A program made the translations under genes and the position numbers. From positions 310,001-374,000 of the forward strand of contig JADJSK010000002.1 in NCBI GenBank assembly GCA_016711705.1: a stretch of DNA of 64,000 bases. Direction: 5' to 3'. Positions 17,097 through 26,879 of the stretch are shown in pieces. The DNA is from Candidatus Brachybacter algidus. Lineage in GTDB: Bacteria > Bacteroidota > Bacteroidia > Chitinophagales > Saprospiraceae. Below the pieces are notes generated by a model that was not told where the DNA came from, did not search any database, and saw nothing but the letters and a program-made list of their open reading frames with translations. How positions within the stretch are numbered: the stretch's first letter is position 1; each line of letters opens with the position of its first letter.

Positions 17097-17678
17097 CTAC
17101 CTTCTCGAATATAATGTATTTAAGAAGGTTCTGATTCCCAGTTCACCGAAGATAGATTTACTTTCAAGCATATATCCACCTGAGAGATAATACTCAGAGT
17201 TCTTGTGCATATCCTTTATGAAAAATAATCCAAGTTCAGCGCCAACAAAGTAATCGAAATTCGCCTTCCTTTCGGCGATCAAATTTTCAGGATCAGCTTT
17301 TTTAGTGCCAAAATTATAGACCAGTCCACCCTTTGCCAACAAAGTATATGCATTAGAATTGGTCTTGGCGCATTTCTGTCCATTCGATCTCCATTTACCT
17401 AAACCGACCTCCAGCCTTCCGAAAGGATTTACGAAAATAGTTTTGTCAATTTTTTCTGCATCAAAATCAGCTGTTGCATTAACACCGGCAGAAATCTTTG
17501 TCATAAAAAAATGAGTTCCTATGGCATAGCCAAAGTCCAACCCCAGACCTTCCTGACTCAAGGCGTTTTCAATGTCTCGTGAAGTAAGATATACACTCGG
17601 TGCATCGATCATAGATCTTATTTGGGCATGTGTTGAGAATGCCATAAAAGAGCAAAAAAATAATGTTAAAAGTTTCAT
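17097..17678 (-). CDS. Hypothetical outer-membrane beta-barrel-like protein
   Basis: A 193-aa protein with a cleavable signal peptide (to about residue 18, FSTHA) and alternating aromatic/glycine strands such as GLDFGYAIGTHFF, GGLVYNFG and FDYFVGAELGLFF, suggesting a small beta-barrel. It ends with a strand (IFGELGIRTFLN), not the usual terminal Phe. The gene starts 23 bp after the TerC-family stop and shares its terminator, so they are probably one operon. Function not recognised. Confidence 0.75.
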   Translation of the reverse strand: MKLLTLFFCSFMAFSTHAQIRSMIDAPSVYLTSRDIENALSQEGLGLDFGYAIGTHFFMTKISAGVNATADFDAEKIDKTIFVNPFGRLEVGLGKWRSNGQKCAKTNSNAYTLLAKGGLVYNFGTKKADPENLIAERKANFDYFVGAELGLFFIKDMHKNSEYYLSGGYMLESKSIFGELGIRTFLNTLYSRR

Positions 17679-17701
17679 GTTAAAAGAATTTATAAGTTTG
17701 A

Positions 17702-18727
17702 CTAATTTTCCTCAGATTCATCCTCCCTAGCATCGGCAGGCATTCCTCTTTTCGTTATAAATATAGAATAAAAAATCGAACCGGAAATACAAACAAGAAT
17801 TACACCAAGGGAAATAAATACTTGTTCATTTTTAGTCAATATCATATTTATCCAATGTTCAGCCAGCATCTTGGCACCGATAAAAACAAGAACGATAGCA
17901 ATTCCTTGCTGCAAATAATCGAATTTGGTCACCGCTCCTCTGAGCAGAAAGAAAAGAGATCTCAATCCCAGGACCGCAAAGATATTTGATGTATAAATGA
18001 CTAGTTTGGCTACATCCTCATTGCCCGGTGAATTATCCACGATGCCCATTACTGCAGGAATAGAATCCATGGCAAATACAATATCAATAATGGCAAGCAT
18101 TATTACTACGAAGAAAAGGGTAGTGTAATATTTTTTGCCGTTTTCAATCACTGTATATTTACCCTCGCCATCGTGCGGCACCATGGGTATGAACTTTTTA
18201 ATGATCTTGTAAATTTTTGAATCCTGCGGGTCATATGCCTCTTCATCATCTGATGTGAACATTTTAATTCCAGTGACCAAGAGAAATACACCGAAAATAT
18301 AAAGTACCCAGTGGAATTTTGCTACGAGTGCAACACCTACTGAAATAAAAATTATTCTAAAAACGATGGCCATTATGATACCTGCCAATAAGACCCTTCC
18401 AAAATATTTCTCTTTGACACCAAAGGAAGAAAATATAAGAATAAATACGAATATATTATCAATGCTCAAACTCCATTCCATAAGATAAGCACTTAGATAT
18501 TCAAGTGCAGGTTTCTGACCTTCTGCTGACCACATATACACAAAGAATGCTAGAGCAAGACCTACCCAAAAGAATGTCTGATATAATGCATTTTTAATAG
18601 TAACTTTTTTATTTTTCTTGCTCATAAGACCCAGATCGAATGTCAAAGCCAAAACTAAAACTGCCCCAAAGACAGTATATGTTATAGTTTCCGTTGTCAT
18701 AAGGAGAATCGTAGTTATAAAATCCAT
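17702..18727 (-). CDS. TerC/Alx-family integral membrane protein
   Basis: A 341-aa protein with about nine transmembrane helices. Family motifs are visible: EWSLSIDNIFVF near 83 and IDIVFAMDSIPA near 214, both with the conserved Asp residues. The family is linked to manganese export and pH- or metal-dependent regulation (Alx, YceF) and to tellurite resistance clusters (TerC). No ter genes are nearby, so a general metal-ion role is more likely. Confidence 0.93.
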   Translation of the reverse strand: MDFITTILLMTTETITYTVFGAVLVLALTFDLGLMSKKNKKVTIKNALYQTFFWVGLALAFFVYMWSAEGQKPALEYLSAYLMEWSLSIDNIFVFILIFSSFGVKEKYFGRVLLAGIIMAIVFRIIFISVGVALVAKFHWVLYIFGVFLLVTGIKMFTSDDEEAYDPQDSKIYKIIKKFIPMVPHDGEGKYTVIENGKKYYTTLFFVVIMLAIIDIVFAMDSIPAVMGIVDNSPGNEDVAKLVIYTSNIFAVLGLRSLFFLLRGAVTKFDYLQQGIAIVLVFIGAKMLAEHWINMILTKNEQVFISLGVILVCISGSIFYSIFITKRGMPADAREDESEEN

Positions 18728-18910
18728 TTATATAATATGTTTATTATTTGCATTGCTTTAGTGCCGCTAATCAAAGGTAACAAAACTAAATAAATGTGGT
18801 TTTAAAGCTTTTTTCAGGTGTGTATAACAAATCGCACAAAAAGTTATATTTTTTGATAAATAATTTATAAAAAGATGGATGCGAATAAAGTAGTTGATTT
18901 TTATTTGGCA

Positions 18911-19039
18911 GATTCCTCCTTTCAGTCGGAATGACAGCATCTTTGTTCTGAGGGGGTATAAAATGGGGTGGCGCAGCCACCCCATTTTATACCCCCTCAT
19001 CCCATCGACATAATGTCATTCCGAGCGAAGCGAGGAATC
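18911..19039. repeat. Foldback element with a perfect 23-bp palindrome core
   Basis: Arms of 23 bp at 18950-18972 and 18976-18998 are exactly complementary around GCA. Outside them GATTCCTC (18911-18918) and CGGAATGACA (18927-18936) are mirrored by TGTCATTCCG (19014-19023) and GAGGAATC (19032-19039). The nested symmetry is typical of a small mobile foldback or REP-like element, with a cruciform-forming centre. It lies between divergently read TerC and sigma-factor genes. The rest of this roughly 540-bp gap shows no gene. Confidence 0.9.
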
Positions 19040-19264
19040 TATATGCTCTTAGTCATTTCTTTTTCGTCTTCGTGCAATTAGATATGCACACTTTTTTCAA
19101 CTAAGAATTTTTCAGAATATTTCGAATAGCTTAGCTCCGAATTAAATTAAAATTATTGCGATTTATACTGCAAATCAGTAAATAGAAATATTTTTAGGCA
19201 ATAATTTAAGAAAACACTTTTTTTAATTAAAAATTTGCACATTTGCAAAGGATATTATGTAGTC

Positions 19265-19873
19265 ATGCCAGGAAAAAACTTACAAAAGAAGGATATTATT
19301 TTTGAAAACGAATTGTTACCGCACATTAATGCATTAACAACTTTTGCTTTTCATTTAACATATAATGAAGAAGATGCTCGTGATCTAGTTCAGGACACTT
19401 TTCTAAAGTCATACAAGTCAATTGATAGTTATACCGAAGGAACTAATTCTAAGGCATGGTTGTTTAAAATCTTGAAAAACGCTTACATTAATGAGTACAG
19501 GAAGAAGAGTAAGCGTCCGACTGAGGTTGATTTTGAGGACTTCCTCGCATATTTGGAAAAGGATGACTTAACCAATGCAGGGGCTCAAGATTTTAGAATG
19601 GATATGTATCAGAATTTGATTGGTGATGAAGTCACCATAGCAATAAATTCTCTACCTGTCGATTTTAAGACTGTAATTTTACTTTGCGATATTGAAGGAT
19701 TCACATACGAAGAGATTTCTAAAATTACCGATATTCCAATTGGAACCGTAAGGTCCAGACTTCACCGAGGAAGGCGTATGTTAAGAGAAAAACTTAAAAA
19801 ATATGCCACTAAGCTCGGTTACAAAGATACCAAAGAGAAAGCAGGGGAAGCAAACAATCCTCAACAATCATAA
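19265..19873 (+). CDS. ECF-type RNA polymerase sigma factor
   Basis: A sigma-70 family protein of about 202 aa. Region 2 shows NEEDARDLVQDTFLKSYKSI and KAWLFKILKNAYINEYRK; region 4 shows LPVDFKTVILLCDIEGFTYEEISKI and TVRSRLHRGRRMLREKL. The chosen start is the ATG giving MPGKN; an in-frame TTG 30 bp upstream would add ten unlikely residues. A 67-aa gene follows 25 bp later and may be co-transcribed. No transmembrane or zinc-finger anti-sigma gene is adjacent. Confidence 0.93.
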   Translation: MPGKNLQKKDIIFENELLPHINALTTFAFHLTYNEEDARDLVQDTFLKSYKSIDSYTEGTNSKAWLFKILKNAYINEYRKKSKRPTEVDFEDFLAYLEKDDLTNAGAQDFRMDMYQNLIGDEVTIAINSLPVDFKTVILLCDIEGFTYEEISKITDIPIGTVRSRLHRGRRMLREKLKKYATKLGYKDTKEKAGEANNPQQS

Positions 19874-19898
19874 TCCTTTTTATTAAATTTACTTTGTC

Positions 19899-20102
19899 AT
19901 GCAACACAAAATAGACCAAAATTTAAATCATCTTGGCTCCGAGGTCCAACAAAAGAAAATAACTGAGAATAAAATTCAATCACCGGCTGAATTCAAGTTG
20001 CCACAAAGCCATTTCAAAGATTATCTCAAAAGTAAGGTTCACAGACCTCATGTGACTCCTGAGTTTATCCAGAACATCAAGAACTTTATCACGAAGGACT
20101 AA
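19899..20102 (+). CDS. Small protein downstream of the sigma factor
   Basis: A 67-aa hydrophilic protein without cysteines, signal peptide or membrane segment, ending in a predicted amphipathic helix (TPEFIQNIKNFITKD). It follows the sigma gene by 25 bp and precedes prfA by 80 bp with its own promoter in between. It could be a small anti-sigma or accessory protein, but no family is recognised. Confidence 0.6.
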   Translation: MQHKIDQNLNHLGSEVQQKKITENKIQSPAEFKLPQSHFKDYLKSKVHRPHVTPEFIQNIKNFITKD

Positions 20103-20148
20103 TTCTTTTTTCTTTTCCCCATATTAAGTAAGGGAGGAAGGATTTGAG

Positions 20149-20156
20149 TATCTTTG
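20149..20156 (+). promoter_or_regulatory. prfA -7 promoter box
   Basis: TATCTTTG matches the Bacteroidota -7 consensus TAnnTTTG exactly and lies 27 bp before the prfA ATG, followed by CGC as at the rhlE promoter. A clear -33 TTTG is not seen. Confidence 0.6.
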
Positions 20157-20183
20157 CGCTTTATTTAAAAAAATACTGTCCAA

Positions 20184-21254
20184 ATGCTCGATAAGCTCAG
20201 TGCTATTGAAGATAAGTTTCATGTGCTAGAAGAACAACTTTCCGATCCTGGTATTACTTCGGACCTTTCCAGATTTAAAAAAGTCAATAAGGAATATAAG
20301 GATCTGACGGTGATCATGAAGGAATTTCAGGTCTATAAAAACGTGCTTTCTAGTATTGACACTGCCCGTGAGATGATGGCCGATCCCGATCCCGAACTGC
20401 AGGAAATGGGTAAATCAGAGATCTATGCGTTGGAAGATAAAAGAGAGGAACTCGAAGCCCAACTTAAAGTCCTCCTAATTCCAACAGATCCGGAAGATTC
20501 CAAAGATGTATTATTCGAGATCCGCTCAGGTACCGGTGGTGATGAAGCTTCAATTTTTGTAGGCGACCTGTATCGCATGTACACCAGGTATTTCGACCTT
20601 CAAGGTTGGAAACATGAAACCATTGAAGCTAACGATGGTGATTCAGGTGGATACAGCAAACTGATCATGGAAGTTAGTGGGGAAGATGTTTATGGCAAAC
20701 TAAAATTCGAATCAGGCGGGCACCGTGTTCAACGTGTTCCCAAGACTGAATCTCAAGGGCGTGTACATACTTCAGCGGCAACTGTTGCCGTCATCCCAAA
20801 ACTCGAAGAAGAAGACGTAGATATCAAAAAATCTGATCTCAAAGTAGATACTTTCCGCGCCAGCGGTGCCGGTGGTCAGCACGTAAATAAAACGGAATCC
20901 GGTGTGCGATTCACCCACTTACCCACAGGATTAATTACAGAAAGTACGGAAGCAAGATCACAGATCAAGAATAGGGATATTGCTCTGCAAAGACTTTATC
21001 AATTTATTCTGGCAAAGAACCGTAATGAAGTCCAAAGCACCATGTCTGCTCAACGAAAGTCAATGGTGGGCAGTGGTGACAGAAGTGATAAAGTCCGCAC
21101 ATACAATTTTCCACAAAACCGACTGACAGATCACAGGATCAATCTTACCCTTTATAACCTGGATTCCGTCATAGAAGGCAATATCGGTGACATCATCGAG
21201 GCCTTGAGAGTCTATGAGAATACGGAGAAATTGAAGGAGATAGAGACGATTTAG
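20184..21254 (+). CDS. prfA: Peptide chain release factor 1
   Basis: A 356-aa class I release factor that reads UAA and UAG stops. The catalytic GGQ motif is at 230-232 (SGAGGQHVNKTES), and the codon-recognition segment RVPKTESQGRVHTSA carries PKT in place of the PxT tripeptide, indicating RF1 rather than RF2. Length is normal. The TAG stop is the first member of a short 7-bp periodic TAGACAC-type repeat shared with the convergent gene end. Confidence 0.97.
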   Translation: MLDKLSAIEDKFHVLEEQLSDPGITSDLSRFKKVNKEYKDLTVIMKEFQVYKNVLSSIDTAREMMADPDPELQEMGKSEIYALEDKREELEAQLKVLLIPTDPEDSKDVLFEIRSGTGGDEASIFVGDLYRMYTRYFDLQGWKHETIEANDGDSGGYSKLIMEVSGEDVYGKLKFESGGHRVQRVPKTESQGRVHTSAATVAVIPKLEEEDVDIKKSDLKVDTFRASGAGGQHVNKTESGVRFTHLPTGLITESTEARSQIKNRDIALQRLYQFILAKNRNEVQSTMSAQRKSMVGSGDRSDKVRTYNFPQNRLTDHRINLTLYNLDSVIEGNIGDIIEALRVYENTEKLKEIETI

Positions 21255-21268
21255 ACACTAGACGCTAG
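21250..21268. repeat. Short 7-bp periodic TAG repeat between convergent stops
   Basis: TTAGACA, CTAGACG and CTAGATT succeed each other with a 7-bp period. The first holds the prfA TAG stop and the last, read on the minus strand, holds the TAG stop of the T9SS paralogue. Confidence 0.75.
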
Positions 21269-22717
21269 ATTTTGATGAGTTTCAGGGTTGTATTGGCCTT
21301 TTCACCAGTTATCTGTATGAGGTATATGCCAGCGTTCATATGACTTAGATCTATCTCGGAGGGATTTCTTTCTTTATTACTGACAATAAGTCTTCCATCA
21401 ATACTGTATATTCTAATATTGTAGGTTTCATTCAGAGGAATACCTGAAAGAGAGACTTTTCCTGTGGTGGGATTGGGAAAGCACTTTATCACGGAAGGTT
21501 CTGGAAGTATAACATCATGATCTCCAAGCGTAAACTGATAACAACTGTCCGTTCCGAAACATCCCTCACTATTGACGCGGAATACCCATACCTCGTTTTT
21601 ACCCCCTATGGGTGCGATGGACCCAAGTACCGTAAGGTCGCCATTGTCTTCTTCGATGAGGTCATTGATATAATGGAAATAATCTTCCTGATTATATGAC
21701 GGATGTCGGTAAGTATGTGTCCAGATCGTATCTCCGTTATTGGCATATTTGGTGATGAATCCATGTAAGTTGTTAGTCTGATCAACTCTGGAAGAAACTT
21801 GTCCATAAACAAAAAAATAGTCGCCTTTGCCAGCTTCAATTTCTGATATATAAATATCATGCTTCCGGTCCATCCTAATTACATGTTCTTTCATTTTTTT
21901 ACCATTTTTATCCAACCAGATAAAGGTAGGTGGATAAGGATGCAGGTCAAAAAACTCAGGATCGAAAAATTTATTTACTTTGTAGGTAAGGAAAATATTG
22001 GAGTCTGAAAGTTCTGTCATCTAGACAGGGTCATCATTGTCATTGACACCTCGCAATGTATCTGATTTCCAAATTTCCTGACCTGAAGTGTCAATCTTTA
22101 TTACTCTGACACTTGAATTGAAATCATTCGTATATGTCACATTATAACTTCCCAAAATATAATTCCCATTCCTGCTGTCAAGGTCCCACAAAGTTGCGTA
22201 CTTTAGATTATTGTCATAAACTTTATTCCATTTGATTGTACCATCTGGTTTTATATTAAATATCCCAAACTTCCTTATATTGCCTGTTTCAAAAATATAT
22301 GTCGCAAATACATTTCGCCCAAGGGATATACTTGAAAGTGGAAAATTAAAATCGCCTGCTGTATGTATTTCTTTTTTCCAGTTGTAAGTAAAATCATTAT
22401 TTAACCGAGCAAATTGCAAATCATTGGAAAAATTCCTATCCTTTGCATAAAGATACATTTCATTGTCTACGATAGTCATGGCCGATAACGAAAAAACAAA
22501 ATCTACATAATGGTAATAAGTTTCTGTATTAAGATCAGTGACTATCAGCGTAGATGAATCGCTTGGATAAACTACAGGTATAACATATTTGCCATTGAAA
22601 TATTCTATATTCTTAAAATTGGGGTTGCCAAAGGAAAGGTATTATTTTATTGACATAATGCTGTGCGTATGTCATCTGAGGAATGAGGAAAATCAGAAAT
22701 ATTAAACATTTATTCAT
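21265..22717 (-). pseudogene. Decayed T9SS-secreted beta-propeller-like paralogue 1
   Basis: The original ATG is at 22717 (MNKCLIFLIFLIPQMTYAQ signal peptide). After NKIIP the frame is lost near 22640; the continuation (GNPNFKNIEYFNGKYV) is in another frame. A TAG at 22021-22023 stands where the intact copy has the TGG (Trp) codon before MTELSDSN, so one base change creates a nonsense codon. The remaining C terminus has the T9SS type A sorting domain (CFPNPTTGKVSL to LKLIKI). Two disruptions mean no functional product unless the assembly is wrong. Confidence 0.88.
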
Positions 22718-22737
22718 AATTAAGGCCTAATAAATTA

Positions 22738-24205
22738 CTATTGCTTGACCACCTTTAGCGTATAGGTGATCTTTTTATCCGATATCTGTATGACATATAC
22801 ACCACTGTCGAGATGACCAAGGTCTATGTTTGACGGGTTTCTCTCCTTATAGCTGTCCATAAGCCAGCCACCTATGCTGTATATATGGATAGTGTAGGTG
22901 CCTGAGACCGCCAGGCCAGTGAGTGTCACTATTCCGTTAGTAGGATTGGGATAACAACTTATTTCTATAGCATCTGGCAGTATAACATCATGATCTGCTA
23001 GCGTAAACTGATCACAACTGTCGGTTCCGAAACATCCTTCACTATTGACACGGAAAACCCATACTTCGTTTTTGCCCCCTATGGGTGCGATGGACCCAAG
23101 TACCGTGAGGTCGCCATTGTCTTCTTCGATGAGGTCATTGATATAATGGAAATAATCTTCCTGATTATATGACGGATGTCGGTAAGTATGCGACCAGATG
23201 GTATCTCCGTTATTGGCATATTTGGTTATGAATCCATATAAGTTGGTAGTCTGATCAACTCTAGAAGAAACTTGACCATAAACAAAAAAATAGTCGCCTT
23301 TACCTGCATCCATTTCAGATATGAGAATATCATGTTTTAGATCAATTTTTAGAATAGTTTCTTTTGTTTTCTTTCCGTATTTATCTAGCCAAATAAATGA
23401 AGGTGGGTAAGGTTTATAGTTAACAAACTCTGGATCCAGAAATACGTTTTTTTCATAAATAAAAAAAATATTCAAATCTGAAAGTTCTACCAATGAAATT
23501 CGTGAGTTAATATTAAAAACATCAGGGATTATATCTGATTTCCATATTTCATTTCCTAAAGAATCAATTTTTAAAACTCTAGCCTTTGCGCCAATTTCTC
23601 CAATATAACCTACGGAATAGGGACACAATAAATGCTTTGATTTAGATATAAGTATTTTCCATAAAATGGATTTTTTTATATTATTGTCAAATGCTTTGTT
23701 CCAGATAATACTTCCATATTTAGTGGCAGCAAAAATTCCGAATTTGCTATATTCTCCGTCATCATAATTATAAGACCCATAAATATTTTGTCCGGAATCA
23801 ATAGTACTACTTGAAGAGGGGAAATTGAAATTGCCGGAAGTGGATACTTTGCACAGTTCCTCAGTTTCAAAATTTGCATTAAGCATAAGAAGTTTTAAGT
23901 CTTTACTTAAATGTCTACTTTTACCATACAGGATTTTTTCATCTTCAAATAGTGTTAAAGGTCAGGTATGAAAAGAAAATGAATCAAAACTATAAAATTG
24001 ATATTGATCAAGGCTTTTGTCTAATGTGATGATAGTCGATTTATTATCTCCAAAAAATACCAGAAATCCAATATTGATTGTCAACTTCAAAAATATTAAA
24101 AGCGTTTATATTCCAAAATGCTGTAGGTACTATTTTATTTACATAATGCTGTGAATATGTCATCTGAGGAATGAGGAAAATCAGAAATATTAAACATTTA
24201 TTCAT
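22738..24205 (-). pseudogene. Decayed T9SS-secreted beta-propeller-like paralogue 2
   Basis: The signal peptide starts at 24205 (MNKCLIFLIFLIPQMTYSQ). Translation runs to ISGIF, then a six-T run shifts the frame; the correct frame resumes as GDNKSTIITLDKSLDQYQF and soon meets an in-frame TGA (FHT stop PLTLF). Downstream a 382-residue open frame from 23886 retains the propeller-like repeats and the T9SS domain (CYPNPTNGIVTL to LKVVKQ). Without its signal peptide that fragment would not be exported. Confidence 0.87.
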
Positions 24206-24225
24206 AATTAAGGCCTAATAAATTA

Positions 24226-25689
24226 CTATTGCTTGACTACCTTTAGCGTATAGGTGATCTTTTTATCCGATATCTGTATTACATATACACCACTGTCGAG
24301 ATGACCAAGGTCTATGTTTGACGGGTTTCTCTCCTTATAGCTGTCCATAAGCCAGCCACCTATGCTGTATATTTGGATATTGTATGTAACTGAGACCGGC
24401 AGGCCGGTGAGTGTCACTATTCCTTTAGTTGGATTGGGATAACAACTTATTTCTATAGCATCTGGCTTTATAACATCATGATCTCCAAGCGTAAACTGAT
24501 AACAACTGTCCGTTCCGAAACATCCCTCACTATTGACTCTGAAAACCCATACTTCGTTTTTACCTCCTATGGGTGCGATCGAACCCAATACCGTCAGGTC
24601 GCCATTGTCCTCTTCGATGAGGTCATTGATATAATGGAAATAATCTTCCTGATTATATGACGGATGTCGGTAAGTATGTGTCCAGATGGTATCACCATTG
24701 TTGGCATATTTGGTGATGAATCCATAAAAATCGTTAAAATGGTCATCATTATAAATAGTTAATTGTCCATAAACGTAAAAATAGTCCCCCTTTCCTGATT
24801 TTAATTCAGAAATATAAACCTCATTGTCATGGTCTATTTTTAAAACAAGCTCCTTCACTTTTTTACCATTTTTATCCAGCCAGATATAGGTAGGCGGATA
24901 AGGGTGCAGGTTAAAAAACTCCGGATCAAAGAACTTATTTACTTTGTGGGTAAGGAAAATATTGGAGTCTGAAAGTTCTGTCATCCAGACAGCAGCACCA
25001 CCGCTCTCCACATTCATTAAAGTATCTGATTTCCAAACTTCTATTCCCATTGTATCTACTTTCAAAACCCTTGCGAAAGTGCCAAAAATACCCTCGTATG
25101 CTATGGAATAACTTGTTAGAATGTGGTGGGAAAGTGAATAATTAATATCCCACGGATATATATATTTAGACTGTGTTTCAAAAGATCTTGTCCATTGTGT
25201 TTGTCCATCCAAACTGATTTTATTCAAACCAAACTTATAAACATTATTCTGCAAATAGAAAAACGAGTTAATTACATAATTTCCATTATTTATACTTGAA
25301 GTAGGGAAATTGTAATCACCAAGTGTTTCAATGTTCTTTTTGCTGATTATCTCATATTTATTATTGAAATTGAGTATTTCAAGACCTTTACCTAAAAACC
25401 TGTTTTTTGAAAATGCAAATATTTTATTATCAATAATATTAAAAGGCGCTCTTGAAAAAACCGTGGAGTCATAAATGTAATGTTGGGAGGTGCTGAGATC
25501 TTGGCTGATGTCAAAAATGCACGATTGGTTATTTCCAAAAATACCCTGCACTACATATTGGCCATTGAATAAATAAATATTTGTTGCGTTTATATTCCCA
25601 AATGTCGTAGGTATTATTTTATTGACATAATGCTGTGAATATGTCATCTGAGGAATGAGGAAAAACAGAAATATTAAATACTTTTTCAT
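24226..25689 (-). CDS. T9SS type A sorting-domain protein, intact paralogue 3
   Basis: A 487-aa secreted protein: signal peptide MKKYLIFLFFLIPQMTYSQ, then repeated blades with the signature G..D.GxxxW (SLDGQTQWTRSFE, ANNGDTIWTHTY) as in beta-propeller proteins, then a C-terminal sorting domain from CYPNPTKGIVTL to LKVVKQ. Type IX secretion would export it and attach it to the surface (family knowledge). It is the only unbroken copy of three in tandem with 20-bp spacers. Its last 200 residues are almost identical to those of paralogue 2, indicating recent duplication or gene conversion. Ligand unknown. Confidence 0.88.
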   Translation of the reverse strand: MKKYLIFLFFLIPQMTYSQHYVNKIIPTTFGNINATNIYLFNGQYVVQGIFGNNQSCIFDISQDLSTSQHYIYDSTVFSRAPFNIIDNKIFAFSKNRFLGKGLEILNFNNKYEIISKKNIETLGDYNFPTSSINNGNYVINSFFYLQNNVYKFGLNKISLDGQTQWTRSFETQSKYIYPWDINYSLSHHILTSYSIAYEGIFGTFARVLKVDTMGIEVWKSDTLMNVESGGAAVWMTELSDSNIFLTHKVNKFFDPEFFNLHPYPPTYIWLDKNGKKVKELVLKIDHDNEVYISELKSGKGDYFYVYGQLTIYNDDHFNDFYGFITKYANNGDTIWTHTYRHPSYNQEDYFHYINDLIEEDNGDLTVLGSIAPIGGKNEVWVFRVNSEGCFGTDSCYQFTLGDHDVIKPDAIEISCYPNPTKGIVTLTGLPVSVTYNIQIYSIGGWLMDSYKERNPSNIDLGHLDSGVYVIQISDKKITYTLKVVKQ

Positions 25690-25908
25690 AATTCTGGATT
25701 TGAAGAATGGATCATAAAACTAACTTCATTTAAAGCTATTTTTCTCTGAAATTGCCTTTCTCTCCATAACCATCTATGATCTTCCTTTTATATTTCCCAA
25801 ACATTCAGGATTTCTAACTCAAATAATATAAATTGTTTATGATCAAACGGTATAGATGAAAGTGATAGAAACAATATGAAACAGAAATCAAGATCCAAAT
25901 ACTACCCT

Positions 25909-25937
25909 CTAGAATCTAGTAACTAGTGTCTAGTATC
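25909..25937. repeat. 7-bp periodic CTAG repeat at the end of the Bax-inhibitor gene
   Basis: Four CTAG cores recur every 7 bp (TCTAGAA, TCTAGTA, ACTAGTG, TCTAGTA). On the minus strand each gives a TAG, 5 bp past the TAA of the adjacent gene. Confidence 0.8.
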
Positions 25938-25941
25938 TGTC

Positions 25942-26673
25942 TTACTTCCTACTTCCAAACAATCTCAATAAATAAATAAACAAATTTATAAAGTCAAGAT
26001 AAAGTGCCAATGCTCCAAGTATAGCACCTTTCTTACGCTGTTCTTCTGTCTCTAATAAGGCATATCCTTTGATCTTCTGAGTATCATAAGCAATTAATCC
26101 TACAAATACTGCGACTCCTACATAGGATATGATCCAGTACAACATCTCACTCTGCATGAAGAAGTTCACGACAGAGGCGACGATAACTCCTATCAAGCCG
26201 AAGAGCATAATCTGTCCAAAACCGGTTAAGTCCTGCTTAGTGTAATATCCAACGGCGCTCATGATACCAAATGTTCCTGCTGTGATGCCGAAAACACCCA
26301 TTAAGGATGCCGGAGTATACATTAGTAGCAATACTGCGAAAGTAAGTCCATTCAATGCGGCATACAAGAAGAAGATAGTTGTCGCCATATTGACATTCAT
26401 CTTTTGAAGGCGCATAGTTAAAAATCCTACTAAGAATAATTGTCCGATCAATAGTCCAAAGAATAAGAATCTACTTGACAACAGCATTGATAGAATTGCC
26501 TCACTCTGAGAAACATATCCAGCCACAACGGCAGTAACTGATAATGCCAAAAACATCCATCCGTAAACTTTACTGATATATCTGGCGACATAAGCTTTCT
26601 TTTCCTCTTCACCGTAAAAAGGAAGGGCTTCTGAGTATTGATCGAAGTTGGTACTTCTTTGATTGATTTCCAT
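25942..26673 (-). CDS. Bax inhibitor-1/YccA family membrane protein
   Basis: A 243-aa protein with seven predicted transmembrane helices starting near residue 31. The family pattern is present: YGWMFLALSVTAVVAGY in helix 1 and GLIAYDTQKIKGYA before the last helix, whose conserved Asp is linked to pH-dependent calcium conductance in BI-1 homologues (family knowledge). It stands alone; 7-bp repeats follow its stop. Cellular role in bacteria is uncertain. Confidence 0.92.
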   Translation of the reverse strand: MEINQRSTNFDQYSEALPFYGEEEKKAYVARYISKVYGWMFLALSVTAVVAGYVSQSEAILSMLLSSRFLFFGLLIGQLFLVGFLTMRLQKMNVNMATTIFFLYAALNGLTFAVLLLMYTPASLMGVFGITAGTFGIMSAVGYYTKQDLTGFGQIMLFGLIGVIVASVVNFFMQSEMLYWIISYVGVAVFVGLIAYDTQKIKGYALLETEEQRKKGAILGALALYLDFINLFIYLLRLFGSRK

Positions 26674-26786
26674 GCTTTTAAATTTTTTATATTAAAGTGA
26701 TAAAGTTATAAAATAGTTCTTAAAAATGTAATATTTGGATACAGAACTAATTATTTTCGACTCAAGTTACGTCAGTTAAGACAGAA

Positions 26787-26817
26787 TGTTAGATGGCTGA
26801 TGTTAGATGTTAGATGG
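26787..26817. repeat. Heptamer array (GATGTTA)n
   Basis: Four TGTTAGA/TGGCTGA-type units lie in the gap between the Bax-inhibitor and dehydrogenase genes, about 60 bp past the dehydrogenase stop on the minus strand. Confidence 0.8.
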
Positions 26818-26879
26818 ACTTTAGTTATTGAATCATAATTTATCTTTTAAATTAGAAAATTTGACTACAGAAAATAGAG

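Noticed and set aside
17702..18727. Tellurite-resistance terC
   Set aside because: No other ter genes are present; the wider TerC/Alx family is mainly about metal ions, so the specific label is not justified.
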